A stretch of DNA of 64,000 nucleotides from Azorinus chamasolen (taxonomy: Eukaryota; Mollusca; Bivalvia; Cardiida; Solecurtidae): the NCBI GenBank assembly GCA_963576725.1, contig OY755241.1, positions 80,263,153 through 80,327,152 on the forward strand, given 5' to 3'. A model generated the notes under the pieces. That model searched no databases and was not told where the DNA came from. It saw nothing but the letters and a program-made list of their open reading frames with translations. Each line of letters starts with the position of its first letter. Position 1 is the first letter of the stretch. Of this stretch, positions 30,265 through 40,590 are shown one piece after another. The position numbers and the translations under genes are program-made.

Positions 30265-30480
30265 TTAACCCTTTCGCTGCCAAACTCTGTCGTCTGCTAA
30301 CTTTGTCGTCTGCTAAAAATTTTCATTTTTTTTATTTTTCTTCATTTTTATTTCAAAAACATAGAAACAGTAACAAACAGTTTGAATCCTGATGAGATGC
30401 CGAGTTACTCGGCATCTCATCTGGATCCAAACTGTTTGCATAGGTAATCACTGATCAGGCATTGGCAGCGAAAAAGTTAA
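30265..30480 (+). mobile_element. PB-D MITE, complete
   Basis: TTAACCCTTTCGCTGCCAAA to GGCAGCGAAAAAGTTAA; apex TGCCGAGTTACTCGGCA. It lies only 17 bp after the D2 copy. Confidence 0.9.
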
Positions 30481-30482
30481 AT

Positions 30483-30729
30483 TAACCTTTTACTCCATGA
30501 ATATTTATTTTATAAATAATGACATCATGAATCTTAATTAGATTGATTGTCATAATAGCACTAGGGCTCAGGAATTTTTGGTCTTGGCCGAAAGTGTAAA
30601 ATCATATCTATATCATATTGTATATTAAACAGATCAGACTCTAATCAGACGGCTCCTAGCTGTCGTCTGATCTGGGTCTACTCTGTTGAAAAGGCGTAGA
30701 AAGATATACTTCATGAAGTAGAGGGTTAA
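30483..30729 (-). mobile_element. PB-B MITE, reversed
   Basis: AACCTTTTACTCCATGAATA to GAAGTAGAGGGTTAA; hairpin 30629-30686, shortened. Confidence 0.82.
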
Positions 30730-30756
30730 ACAAATAGGAACTGAATGTACATAATT

Positions 30757-30822
30757 CGAGGGCTTGGTGCAAAACTATTCTAACTCCTTCACTTTAGAAT
30801 AGTTTTGCACCAAGCCCTCAAT
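30757..30822. mobile_element. H-type palindrome, short apex
   Basis: GAGGGCTTGGTGCAAAACTA to TAGTTTTGCACCAAGCCCTC (one arm trimmed). Confidence 0.85.
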
Positions 30823-30966
30823 ATTCAGTTTTGCATACTGTGGAGTAAGATGACAGGACAGTTTTGTTTTTTTTATTTTGGGTAAACAACCTGATACGGT
30901 GTATTATGATTAATTTGGATTTCAACATTTTCAGACTGCACCTGATTGTCTAGATATTTATCAGCA

Positions 30967-31071
30967 CTTCTTCTTTTGTTCACAGCAATTTATATACATG
31001 TATTTCTATGAACTATTAGTACGTATTTCTTTTTTTGCCGCAATGTCTATAAAACTTTCATGGACTACTAG
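30967..31071 (+). repeat. two degenerate copies of the exon 8b acceptor and exon start
   Basis: CTTTTGTTCACAGCAATTTA (acceptor-like CAG at 30985) and, 55 bp later, TTTGCCGCAATGTCTATAAA, GGACTACTAGTA. Both align with the intron/exon border of 8b. The second has lost its AG. Confidence 0.8.
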
Positions 31072-31435
31072 TACAGTGCTCCCTCTCTACAACGACACCC
31101 TTTGGGATACGAAGATTGTATGTGTTGTTCAGAGGGAGTTGTTATAGAGAGGGAAAATCAAACATAATTAGCTTGTTTGCAGATCCCCAGATAAGGTGTA
31201 TTTCGAGAACTAAAACCGTTATGCCTCCATCAAACCCTATGTTTGACCACTCTTTAGAATCGTCACAATGTGACGATTCTAAAAAGTGGTCACAACATAG
31301 GGTTTGATGGAGGCATAAAGAAAATACGATGAAAAAAGTTGTTTCTGGAGCCTTGTTGTTTCGGAAACAGTGACATGCGTTGTTGTAAGGAGGGGATCGT
31401 TATTGAGAGGGTCGTTGTAGGGAGGGAGCACTGTA
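31072..31435. mobile_element. pogo-like TA-flanked MITE with a G-type core
   Basis: TACAGTGCTCCCTCTCTACA to GTAGGGAGGGAGCACTGTA with TA at both ends. Inside is a G-like foldback CATCAAACCCTATGTTTGAC around CGTCACAATGTGACG. It splits the series of exon 8b start copies. Confidence 0.85.
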
Positions 31436-31439
31436 TATA

Positions 31440-31491
31440 CATTTCTTTGTTCACAGCAATTCATATAATATTTCCATGGACTACTTGTATA
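31440..31491 (+). repeat. third copy of exon 8b acceptor and exon start
   Basis: CATTTCTTTGTTCACAGCAA, TTCATATAATATTTCCATGG, ACTACTTGTA: 52 bp upstream of the real border and with an intact CAG, but stops follow, so it is a decoy acceptor. Confidence 0.85.
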
Positions 31492-31508
31492 TATTTCTTT
31501 GTCCACAG

Positions 31509-31654
31509 CAATGTATATAATATTTCGAGGGACTACAGGTATTTCGTTTAGCGATCCGGCTGAGGCTGTTATGGGCATGTTTATGATGTCACTCGGAGAA
31601 TTTGGTGACTTTTACGATTCATTTGAAGAGATTGATCTACAAGTGATGGCTATA
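31509..31654 (+). CDS. TRPV exon 8b: pore loop, version 2
   Basis: The exon is 146 nt, phase 1 to 0, the same length and the same GTATGA donor as 8a. It reads MYIIFRGTTGISFSDPAEAV, then the identical core MGMFMMSLGEFGDFYDSF, and ends EEIDLQVMAI. Differences from 8a fall in the turret (PET versus TGIS) and just after the filter. The acceptor is TTCTTTGTCCACAG. Degenerate extra copies of the acceptor plus the exon's first 40 or so bases lie upstream at 30970, 31030 and 31445. The open frame, intact splice sites and conserved core argue that the exon is functional. Confidence 0.93.
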
Positions 31655-31843
31655 GTATGACCTAGTTTGTTTGTCATTTATTTAAGATCTTTAGCACGTC
31701 AAAAGGACCAGTGATCTCAATGTAATCATTTTGCGCTAATTTCTTGATCATCAGTGGCAAAAATAGTCATGAAGCAGATAACGTTAAATATTTGTGATAT
31801 ATTACCGATTATCTTTGTAATGTTGTTATAAAAATGCAGTTGA

Positions 31844-32092
31844 TTAACCCTTTCCCTCACATAAACATGTTTTCACGCATTTGCAAACAGTGTAGACCCA
31901 GATCAGATGGCTCCTATTGGAGCCATCTGATCAGGGTCTGCTCTGTTAGCTTATGGAATTATATAGATCTGTTTCTTTACTTTCTAAAATAGCTACAATG
32001 TTCAACCTTCCATATTTCATTATAGCTATTTTTACTATGAATATTCAGTAGGTATTGAAATTTGAAATACACATAGAACAGGGAAAGGGTTT
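31844..32092 (+). mobile_element. PB-A MITE
   Basis: TTAACCCTTTCCCTCACATA to ACAGGGAAAGGGTTT; hairpin apex GGCTCCTATTGGAGCC. It begins 190 bp after exon 8b. Confidence 0.88.
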
Positions 32093-32478
32093 GTAGACCT
32101 TTTGTATTTCACCAAGATTCAGACTACTGGTATTTTTTTTCTTTATAATTTGTTCAATAAATTGAACATTTTATACCTTGCATAAAAAGTAAAATAGACA
32201 AAAATGTATGCAAAGTAAAATGCTAATGGTAAAATTTCCCCTACATTGAGAAGAAGATTGTTTTGTTGTGCTATTGTCCATGTTAATTTCCCATGTATAT
32301 GTATACTATAGCCATACTGTTAGATTGCATTATGTGCACAATTTGTTATGTTCAAATGGCAATGTAGTATGTTTGACACACAGAGGGTGAAAGGGGAAAA
32401 ATTACTGTAAGTACACTGAATATATCCACACCAAATCTGTCCTTGTCATTGATAAGTCAATTTTGACACCATTGCAAC
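32093..32478. other. intron stretch without recognised feature
   Basis: AT-rich single-copy-looking sequence; no element ends, splice pairs or open frame that I can support. Confidence 0.5.
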
Positions 32479-32675
32479 TACAGTAAAACGCCGCTAATGC
32501 GACCACTTTAAAGAGGTATAATTCTGGGTGCTACCTGCAGGTGGTAGCTTAATGCAGGACAAAAGTAGTACAGAAAGCTTTCTGCATTACTTTTGTCCTG
32601 CATTAAGCAACCACCTGCTTATAATGACACCCATGTTTATTCATTAAGTGCTCGCATTAGAGTGGTTTTACTGAT
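32479..32675. mobile_element. PG MITE
   Basis: TACAGTAAAACGCCGCTAAT to GAGTGGTTTTACTG; inner foldback GTGGTAGCTTAATGCAGGAC with a shortened apex. Confidence 0.85.
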
Positions 32676-32689
32676 AAAACTGCTCGTTC

Positions 32690-32800
32690 ATCATTTACTA
32701 TTTCACTTTACTCTTGGCATGCTAGCAGAGAATGCAAAGAGATTGAATCTTACATGAGACAGTAATTTAGTGTCTTTACAGGATCCAAACTGTTTAGTCT
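32690..32800. mobile_element. PB-D remnant
   Basis: TGCTAGCAGAGAATGCAAAG and AGGATCCAAACTGTTTAGTC are PB-D2-like pieces. Confidence 0.4.
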
Positions 32801-32807
32801 TTGAAAA

Positions 32808-33015
32808 TACAGTAAAACCTCTCTAAACTGGAATCCTAGTAGAGAAGAATTTAGATGCTTTTAGGCAGGTGGCTGCTTAATGCAGGGTGAAAGTCATGCA
32901 GAAAGCTCCTAGAGGAGCTTTCTGCATGACTTTCACTTTGTATCAAGCTGCCACCTGTCTCCAATACCGATATTTACACCAAATTGGATGTCCGGTTTAG
33001 AGAGGTTTTACTGTA
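32808..33015. mobile_element. PG MITE, variant ends
   Basis: TACAGTAAAACCTCTCTAAA to TAGAGAGGTTTTACTGTA; foldback AATGCAGGGTGAAAGTCATG around AGCTCCTAGAGGAGCT. Confidence 0.88.
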
Positions 33016-33350
33016 ATTGAGTTAAAGTTAATGCACAAATCATGCAACAGGATTTTGAAGGCGAAACTTGCTGTTAAAATGATTAGATACAATGAAAGGT
33101 ATTAAAAGAAATCTGAGACATCTGGTGTAGACTATTTTAATTAATAATTTAAGCTATGTATTATCCCCTGTCCTATACTTTGTCAAACATGCTGAATCTG
33201 CAATTATAATTTGTTACGTTTCATTTATTTGTTTGTGTGTGTTGTACTTGTTTGAGTTTTAAAGTACACCAAAAATGGCCGTGTAATCGTTTCGTGTGGA
33301 GTTCCATGTTTTGTTATTTGTTTTCACACCATATCTTGTCATAGTTTGCA
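33016..33350. other. intron stretch without recognised feature
   Basis: No repeat of the named families, no exon-like segment with matching phase. Confidence 0.5.
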
Positions 33351-33351
33351 G

Positions 33352-33562
33352 AGCTACAGATAACCTTGTGTACTCCAATGCTAAAATCGTCATTTCTCCA
33401 CTAAACCCGTGGTTGTGACCACTCTTTAGAATCGTCTGTAAGATGATTTAAACAAGATAAAAGATGATTCTTAAGAGTGGTCACAACATAGAGTTTGGTG
33501 GAGAAATAAAGAAGTTATACTTGAAAATATTCTTATTTAAGCATCTTATCTGGAGCTCTCAT
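33352..33562. mobile_element. G-type MITE
   Basis: CAGAGCTACAGATAACCTTG to GCATCTTATCTGGAGCTCT; arms GTGACCACTCTTTAGAATCG with an enlarged apex. Confidence 0.82.
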
Positions 33563-33779
33563 GGTTTCTCTCAATTTTAGAGCGCTATCAACCAGATCTT
33601 TTGTAGTTTATATGACTCTGAATTTCATTACAAAATATGACTTTGAATTTTTATCACAGTATTTCACTGTCATCCACAAAAACTTGTAATCTGCTTCGAT
33701 TATCGTAAAAAAGTATCCATTTCTTATTAACCTTTAACCTCTGCTGAATAATTAAAACTGGCTATTCCCTTTCTGAATA

Positions 33780-33996
33780 TTAATTCTTTCCTCCATAAGT
33801 ACACCTTTCTGCGCCTCTGTTAAAGTCACTTTTTGAAACCATTGTGATAAATAGAGCAAAATTTTATGCTCTATTTATCACAATGGTTTCTAAAGTACAC
33901 AATTATAAAATGTTTCTTTTCACGAGTAAATACTCCTTTTAGATAAATTTATTAAAAAAGGTTGGATCTAAAATAGCCTATGAGGGAATGGGTTAA
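33780..33996 (+). mobile_element. PB-C MITE
   Basis: TTAATTCTTTCCTCCATAAG to GAGGGAATGGGTTAA; hairpin with apex AGCAAAATTTTATGCT. Confidence 0.85.
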
Positions 33997-34034
33997 TTAA
34001 AAAAGAAAATTTCACTGAATATAACTTTAATGAC

Positions 34035-34115
34035 AAACAGTGCAAAGTCCCTCAGTAAAGGGCTCCCTTCTGTGTCCTTACATCTGACTCTACACTGTTT
34101 GCAAATATCTGTTTC
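34035..34115. mobile_element. PB-F-like hairpin remnant
   Basis: GACAAACAGTGCAAAGTCCC opposite GACTCTACACTGTTTGCAAA. Confidence 0.5.
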
Positions 34116-34279
34116 GGACACTTTATTTTAACTATATGGTGTTTTAAACAAGAAATGCGAGAAATAACTTCTGAAGAATTGAAGCACATAACAATTTTTC
34201 AACTTCAATTTTGAAGTTAAAGAATATGTCAGAGTAAAACCTCTCTATGATTGCCATCGATCATCGTATTTGAAAGCAT

Positions 34280-34530
34280 GTTTTGGCCCTTTCCCTGTTG
34301 AATATTCATGTAAAAAATAATTAAATCATGAATATTTATTAACTTAATGGTTATAATGCCATATATACATACAGGCTTCTTTGGTATAGATAGAAACTGT
34401 AGAGTCAGATCTATTACAGTTTCATAACAGAGCAGCCCCCTGTTCAGACGGCTCCTACAGGAGCTGTCTGATCTGGGCCGACTGTTTGAAAAAGCTTAAA
34501 AAAAATGTGTTTATTAGGGAATTGGTTAAT
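34280..34530 (-). mobile_element. PB-B MITE, reversed
   Basis: GCCCTTTCCCTGTTGAATAT to TAGGGAATTGGTTAA; hairpin apex GGCTCCTACAGGAGC. Confidence 0.78.
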
Positions 34531-34544
34531 TGCTAACCAACCTT

Positions 34545-34628
34545 TCTTATTTCTTTGCAAACAGAGTAGATTTAGACCAGATAGCTATAATAAAAGCAGT
34601 CTTATCTGGATCTGTTGTGATTGCTTAA
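34545..34628 (+). mobile_element. PB-B hairpin fragment
   Basis: TTTGCAAACAGAGTAGATTT with a diverged right arm; it abuts the next element at TTAA. Confidence 0.5.
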
Positions 34629-34848
34629 CCCTTTCTCTGTTCAATATTCATGAAAGAAATAATGACATCATGAATATGTATTAGATGAATTTTTATAATC
34701 TAAAGTTTTACTTTGACATTAACTATAGAATCATATCCATATCATGTCATAAGCAAACAGAGCAGACCCTGATCAGATGGCTCCTACAGGAACTGTCTGA
34801 TCTGTGTCTACTCTGTTAGCAATTGTGTGAACAAAAGAAAAGGGTTAA
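34625..34848 (-). mobile_element. PB-B MITE, reversed
   Basis: TTAACCCTTTCTCTGTTCAA to GAAAAGGGTTAA; hairpin 34754-34822. Confidence 0.85.
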
Positions 34849-34887
34849 CTTGCAGTTATACATATATCTACAACTGTTGTACATACA

Positions 34888-35078
34888 GAGCTACAGATAA
34901 AGGCGCGTACCCAAATACTAAAATCGTCATTTCTCCACCAAACCCTATAATGTGACCACTCTTTAGAATCGTCTCTTTGAGACAATTCTAAAGAGTGGTC
35001 GCAGTATACGGTTTGGTGGAGAAATAAAGAAGTTATTCCTGAAATGGATTTAATTTATGCATCTTATCTCGAGCTATG
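34888..35078. mobile_element. G-type MITE upstream of exon 8c
   Basis: AGAGCTACAGATAAAGGCGC to GCATCTTATCTCGAGCT; foldback around CGTCTCTTTGAGACA. Confidence 0.85.
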
Positions 35079-35177
35079 GTACATACTTTCATTATAAAAA
35101 GTCACCTGATAGTGATTAATATACATGTACATTATTTCTAATATGAATATTCATTAACGACACAGAATTTGGATATG

Positions 35178-35409
35178 TTTAACCCTTTTTCTCATATAAA
35201 GGCTTTTTCACGCATTTACAAGCAGAGTAGACGCAGATCAGATGGCTCCTATAGGAGCCGTCTGATCAGGGTCTGCTCTGTTTGCTTATGGTATAACATA
35301 GATCTAATTCTACAGTTTCTGTCAGGGCCAAAATGCATAGTGTTCATATTCAATTAATATTCATGATGTCATTATTTCTTTCATGAATATCCATGGAGAA
35401 AAGGGTTAA
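35178..35409 (+). mobile_element. PB-B MITE with PB-A-like left end
   Basis: TTAACCCTTTTTCTCATATA to GGAGAAAAGGGTTAA; the middle and tail are PB-B (AATATTCATGATGTCATTAT). Confidence 0.85.
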
Positions 35410-35570
35410 GTATGTTTTATAGAGAGGTTTAACTGTATGACAGTTTTGGAATAGATTTTTGGACTTTCTTCATATGTCAAACATTAGTCAATGTATTCAA
35501 TGGGAGGGTTTATTCTGTAGCTGTTTGTGGGCTTTGTTTAACCTCTTTCTCTGCTTCTACCTGCTTTCAG

Positions 35571-35716
35571 CCATGTATATCATATATCTTGGAATTGAGG
35601 GCAGCGCCTTCTCCCACCCCGCGGAGGCCATTATGGGAATGTTTATGATGTCACTAGGAGAGTTCGGCGATTTTTATGACTCGTTCGATGAAACTAAGCA
35701 CCACGTTCTGGCAATT
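35571..35716 (+). CDS. TRPV exon 8c: pore loop, version 3
   Basis: The exon is 146 nt, phase 1 to 0, reading MYIIYLGIEGSAFSHPAEAI, then the invariant MGMFMMSLGEFGDFYDSF, and ending DETKHHVLAI. The turret is changed (EGSAFSH) and the residues before S6 carry Lys-His-His, so the outer vestibule would be less acidic than in 8a or 8b. The acceptor is TTCTACCTGCTTTCAG and the donor ATT|GTATGA. The bases just upstream are also open (reading CFYLLS) but belong to the pyrimidine tract, not to the exon. Codon third positions are more GC-rich than in 8b. Confidence 0.93.
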
Positions 35717-36090
35717 GTATGAGTCTCAGTGTGTTAGCGTGATGTTGTATAAAACTTACAATTATAATAACATACGACTTTCCCCCACCCACTCCCACTG
35801 ATACAGTTAATAATACATTAATACTGTCAGCACAGGTTGTTTGGTTTGATGACTAAAAAAAAGAGACTTTGCTTAATAATTTCTCTTTTTCTCCGTTCTT
35901 AATAATTGCTTGAATATTTGCTTCACATTTAGCTTGTTGCGAGGTTCATCTACAGCAATTAGTACAGACGGATTCAAACTGCTTATTTTCGTAAAAAAAA
36001 TGCACTAGCGCATTTCTGCAATTTACTTCACTCTGTTTCGGCACTCCCACACGGCAGATTATGTGATAAATCCAGTTTCGGCATTGTAAG
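35717..36090. other. intron after exon 8c, no recognised feature
   Basis: Apart from a pyrimidine-rich stretch near 35880-35910 I see nothing definable. A PB hairpin follows at 36153-36216. Confidence 0.5.
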
Positions 36091-36109
36091 GTTAAACAGA
36101 AGAATTTGT

Positions 36110-36350
36110 TTTTTTTAACTATTTTCTTGATAATATTGCCTTTTTATGCCGTGGCAAACAGAGAAGACCCAGATCAGACAGCTCTTGTAGGAGCTGTCTG
36201 ATCTGGGACTGCTCTGCGTGCATATATATATATATTTGTTACAGATCTTTTTCTCTACTGTTTCAATAGCAAAACATTTCCTTGTTTTAAAATATTTAAT
36301 ACATGTACATGAATTAATTAGTTACATGTAATATTAATTAGTTAATATTG
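36110..36350 (+). mobile_element. PB-B-like MITE, eroded
   Basis: GCAAACAGAGAAGACCCAGA hairpin with perfect apex CAGCTCTTGTAGGAGCTG; the left and right ends are diverged. Confidence 0.6.
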
Positions 36351-36582
36351 TCCCATTCCCTAATATTGATTCCTTTTGATGGCTCTGTAAAATTCACTTA
36401 TGAAACCATTGTGATAAAAAGAGCATTTGCTCCTTAGGAGCAAAATTTAATGCTCTATTTATCACAATGGTTTAAAAACTACAAAATTCTAAGATTTTCC
36501 TTTTCTCTAGGTAATGGTCCTTTTGGGTAGATTATTCAATGAGGTTGGATCTAAAATTAGCCGATCAGGCAATTTGTTAATA
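36351..36582 (+). mobile_element. PB-C MITE
   Basis: TCCCATTCCCTAATATTGAT to GATCAGGCAATTTGTTAA; long hairpin around 36430. Confidence 0.85.
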
Positions 36583-36704
36583 ATGTGTGAAGTCTTGCAT
36601 GAATATACATCAGGTAAATCAAATAATTCAATATTCAGAAATAACTGATATAAAAGTGTAGAATGATATTATCATGAAAATGTTAATATCCTATTCATAG
36701 TAGC

Positions 36705-37156
36705 ATTACATCATAGGCTATTTTAAGATCCTACCTCTTTGAATAAATCTACTGAAAAGAAGCATTTCCCTCATATAAACGTGTTTTCACGCATCTGCAA
36801 ACAGAGTAGACCCAGATCAGACGGCTCCTAGAGGAGCCGGAGCCGTCTGATCAGGGTCTGCTCTGTTTGCTAATGGAATCTGAAAGGTCTGTTTCTTTAC
36901 TTACTAAAATTGGTACAATGTTCCACCTTTCATATTTCATTATAACTATTTTCTCCATGAATATTCAGTAGGTATTGTAATTTAGAATAAACATAGAACA
37001 GGGAAAGGGTTAATTCAAATTATGTAGCGTCAAAACCATTGTGATAAATAGGGCATATGCTCCAATAGAGCAAATGCTCTATTTGTCAAAATTGTTTCAA
37101 AATGTGACTTTTACAGAGGCGTCATTTAAAGGGATCAATATGAGGGAAAGCGTTAA
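36705..37156 (-). mobile_element. PB-C MITE, reversed, host of a PB-A
   Basis: CATAGGCTATTTTAAGATCC, AATAAATCTACTGAAAAGAA, interruption, then AAACCATTGTGATAAATAGG and end GAGGGAAAGCGTTAA. Confidence 0.8.
36765..37013 (+). mobile_element. PB-A MITE nested in PB-C
   Basis: CCCTCATATAAACGTGTTTT to AGGGAAAGGGTTAA. The hairpin apex has a 6-bp duplication (GGAGCCGGAGCC). Confidence 0.88.
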
Positions 37157-37384
37157 TTCATTTGATTTTTTTAATTTTCGTCATGATAAATTATTTGTAG
37201 ATTGACTCAAACCAGATAACCTGAGATCATTTGAATTGAATCAGACACTTTGTGACAACAGTAATATCACCAAGCCACTTGTTTTACTGACCTCAAAACA
37301 CCAAGAACACTTAAATATAAGATCCTCATGTTGTTGTTTGGGACCATGGCATTTAGTTCTGGCATATCCCTGTTATATTTAGTT

Positions 37385-37865
37385 AATTTACCTTGTAACT
37401 CCATAGATTCACCTTTTGATGACTTTGCAAACAGAGTAGACCTGGATCAGATATGGCTTTTGTAGGAGTCGCCTGATCAGGGTCTGCTGAGTTTGTTTAA
37501 CCCTTTCCCTCATATAAACGTGTTTTCACGCATTTGCAAACAGAGTAGACCCAGATCAGACGGCTCCTAGAGGAGCCGTCTGATCAGGGTCTGCTCTGTT
37601 TGCTAATGGAATTTGAAAGATCTGTTTCTTTGCCTTCAAAAATGTATACAATGTTCCACCTTCCATATTTCTTTATAACTATATTTTGTTGATGAATATT
37701 CAGTAGGTATTGAAATTTAGGCTAAATATAGAATGGGGAAAGGGTTAAGCATGAATATAAACCTGTTTTTACAATTTTCCTTCATTCTTATGCAATTTTA
37801 AAAATCAGCTACTTGGTATTTATAATGTCATTCTTTCATAGATGAATATTCATGGAGTTAGAGGC
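37385..37865 (+). mobile_element. PB-B MITE, host of a PB-A
   Basis: TAACTCCATAGATTCACCTT, hairpin 37427-37495, interruption, then the PB-B tail GATGAATATTCATGGAGTTA. Confidence 0.75.
37497..37748 (+). mobile_element. PB-A MITE nested in PB-B, complete
   Basis: TTAACCCTTTCCCTCATATA to GGGGAAAGGGTTAA, with TTAA on both sides; perfect apex GGCTCCTAGAGGAGCC. Confidence 0.92.
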
Positions 37866-38270
37866 TGTGAGATGTTTTTATTTTTTTTCATTTCTGTATA
37901 ATGTTGACCCCTCCCTTTGTTGTGCATTCATTTTACCCAGTTTGCTCCAACACCGGTTGTTGTTAAACTAGCAGCTTGTGTTTATTTTACACAATTACAG
38001 ATGTCAAGGTACCCACCCTGCCGTTTAGAGATACATATATGTATCATATTAGATAAAATATCTGAATATCAGAGAAAATGTTTCTATCATATAGTCAAAA
38101 ACACAGGAATCTAGACATTAAATCTTGATTAAACTAATAAATCCATTAGCGAGACATAATAAACTAGATTTTATTTAGATGTCTAACACAAATGCATCAA
38201 TGTAGCCAGTTTAATCATAAATTAAAGAATAGACCATAATCAGTTGTTAATAGTTCTTAACGATTTACCT
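37866..38270. other. intron stretch without recognised feature
   Basis: AT-rich. A short open frame (37917-38114) has no splice or similarity support. Confidence 0.5.
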
Positions 38271-38274
38271 CATA

Positions 38275-38460
38275 GTTATGCTTTTCAAGAGTTTTACAAA
38301 CGGACTAGAACCAGATGAGATGGCTCCTGTACGGGTGGTCCAGTCAGGGTCTGCCAAAACAAAAAACGTCTGTGTCATTTTCCATCATAAAACTTCCGCT
38401 AATAGATTTCCGTGATGTAATTTTTTCTTAGATGATATTTATGAGGTAAATCAATAACAT
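38275..38460 (+). mobile_element. PB-B MITE, strongly diverged
   Basis: TTTACAAACGGACTAGAACC hairpin and TTTTTTCTTAGATGATATTT tail. Confidence 0.5.
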
Positions 38461-38615
38461 TTATAATTAGAAGCAATCTAACTTAGCTTCTTAATAACAG
38501 AGATATAAATTCAGATATCGGACATTGTTTGATCTGCAAATACAGAATGCTTTCAGGACAATCTAGTTTATATAGAACTACATGGCATGTAGTAAACCGT
38601 CAGTGTGGTAGTGTT

Positions 38616-38831
38616 TTAACTCTTTGCATGCTAAGTAATTTTTCGTCTACAACAATTGTCGTCAGCTTCAATTCTTAAAATAAACATTCCCTCATTTTTT
38701 TTTGCTTAAATATGGTCAAGATGACAAACAGTTTGGATCCTGATGAGACGCCGCATTATGCGGCGTCTCATCTGGATCCAAACTGTTTGCATAGGTAATC
38801 ACAGTTTCGCCGCTAGCGTGCAAACAGTTAA
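38616..38831 (+). mobile_element. PB-D2 MITE, complete
   Basis: TTAACTCTTTGCATGCTAAG to TAGCGTGCAAACAGTTAA; perfect apex ACGCCGCATTATGCGGCGT. Confidence 0.92.
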
Positions 38832-38949
38832 GTTTCTCATTCTTAGTTGAGTTGGATGAAACATGTTGCAAGAAAAGGGTCTAGAACAGTGAACTGATTG
38901 TTAGTAATTACTTTACTTTGTGGTAGTGTTTATCCTGCTTCTGTATTTA

Positions 38950-39077
38950 AAATGCCTTTAATTGAAAACAGAGCTGACCCAGATCAGACAGCTCCTGCAG
39001 GAGCTGTCAGATCTGAGTCTGCTCTGTTATTCTTATATGTTATAGGTCAGACTTCTGCAATGGCAAAAATATTACTC
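38950..39077 (+). mobile_element. PB-B half, cut by PB-E
   Basis: GAAAACAGAGCTGACCCAGA hairpin with apex CAGCTCCTGCAGGAGCTG, then the PB-B spacer leading into the PB-E element. Confidence 0.65.
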
Positions 39078-39324
39078 TTAATCCTTGGCTTGCTATTTAC
39101 GTCAATATACCTACCTGTAAATAGTGAAGACCCAGATGAAGACCCTGCAGGAGCTGTCTCATCAGGGTCTGCACTATTTACAAGTTGATTGTGCAACCAG
39201 TGCACTCCACAGCAGTGATTTCATAGTGAAATACTTGTACACAGTGAAGATATATGTAATTATACAACAGAGCATAGGTAAAGAAGGAGAAATGTATTTT
39301 AAAATTCAGCAAGAGAAGGGTTAA
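39078..39324 (-). mobile_element. PB-E MITE, reversed
   Basis: TTAATCCTTGGCTTGCTATT to AGCAAGAGAAGGGTTAA; the left hairpin arm is missing a few bases. Confidence 0.88.
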
Positions 39325-39711
39325 TATAATGCAAGGATAAAAAGACTTTGCAATTGATATCCAAATTAGAAGTTTTCACATGAATTTTTATCCAGTAAAG
39401 AGTTAATTGAGCCAAACTTAACTCATTGGTACTCATTGGTACTCATTTGAGGTTATACTTATGAGTACATTTTGTTGCTTTATAAGAAACACTGAGTTGG
39501 TCCTTTTCTTGCATTAATTTATCAATTCTTATTTCAGTTTTATTCTGTTTCAGTTTTTATTTTTCAGTTTAACTCAATGTTCACTGATTCTTTCTATGCT
39601 TTTCTTGTGTTCTGAAAACCTGCACAATTGGTGTTCATCCTGATTTTATGACACGGCACATGTCAGCTGATCAGAACCCTGTATTATTTGAGTTTCATTT
39701 CAGTTTACCTG
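39325..39711. other. intron stretch without recognised feature
   Basis: Contains a short direct repeat AACTCATTGGTACTCATTGG near 39420 and a TTTCAGTTT-rich stretch (39530-39570); nothing more. Confidence 0.5.
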
Positions 39712-40235
39712 TATAGTAAAAACTCTCTAAACTGGATTATGTTTAAAGAAGAATTTAGGTGATTTTAAGTAGGTGGGTAGCTGCTTAACCCATTCCCTCA
39801 TATTGATGCCTTTTGACGCCTTTGTAAAAGTTACTTTCTGAAACCATTATGATAAATAGAGCATTTGCTCCATAGGAGCAAATGCTCTATTTATAACAAT
39901 GGTTTCAACACTACACAATTCTAAAAATTGCCTTTCCTCAAGTTAATGCTCCTTTTCGGTAGATGCATCCAAAGATTTGAATAAATCTACCGAAAAGGAG
40001 CATTATCTAGAGAAAAGGAAAAGTTAAGAATTTTGTAGTTTGAAACCATTGTGATAAATAGAGCATTTTGCTCCTATAGGAGCAAATGCTCTATTTATCA
40101 CAATGGTTTCACAAAGTAACTTTTATAGTGTCATCAAAAGCCGTCAATATGAGGGAATGGGTTAAGCTGCGACCTGTCTTACAGACTTACATCAATGCTG
40201 GCTTGAATGTCCGGCTTAGAGGGCTTTTACCATAT
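39712..40235. mobile_element. PG-type element whose loop hosts a PB-C dimer
   Basis: Left arm ATAGTAAAAACTCTCTAAAC and GTAGCTGCTTAA, right arm GCTGCGACCTGTCTTACAGA and CTTAGAGGGCTTTTAC. Confidence 0.7.
39785..40165. mobile_element. inverted PB-C dimer, TTAA-flanked
   Basis: A forward PB-C (CCCATTCCCTCATATTGATG) meets a reversed PB-C at GGTAGATGCATCCAAAG / AATAAATCTACCG near 39962. The outer end is GAGGGAATGGGTTAA. Both hairpins (39840-39905, 40041-40110) are intact. Confidence 0.88.
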
Positions 40236-40340
40236 ATACCTAATGTGAAGTATACCTTGTATGTGTAGATATATAGATACTGTAAACAGCTTTTTATTTG
40301 TAAATTATGCATTTGGAGAATCTATTCTTGTATATATGTA

Positions 40341-40590
40341 TTAACCCTTCGCTTCCTATTCATGTCAATATACCTACCTGTAAATAGTGAAGACCCAGAT
40401 GAGACAGCTACTGCAGGAGCTGTCTCATCAGGGTCTTCTCTATTTACAAGTTGATTATGCAACCAGGTCACTCCACAGCAGTGATTGCACAGCGAAATAC
40501 TTGTACACAGTGAAGATATATGTAATTATACAACAGGGCATAGGTAAAGAAGGAGAAATGTATTTTAAAATTCAGCAAGAGAAGGGCTAA
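40341..40590 (-). mobile_element. PB-E MITE, reversed, complete
   Basis: TTAACCCTTCGCTTCCTATT to AGCAAGAGAAGGGCTAA. Confidence 0.9.

Noticed and set aside
31116..31578. Open frames on both strands around 31.1-31.6 kb
   Set aside because: They come from the inverted arms of the TA-flanked MITE and overlap the real exon 8b in the wrong frame.
37917..38114. 65-residue plus-strand frame with TQFAPTPVVVK
   Set aside because: No splice sites in a matching phase and low-complexity flanks.
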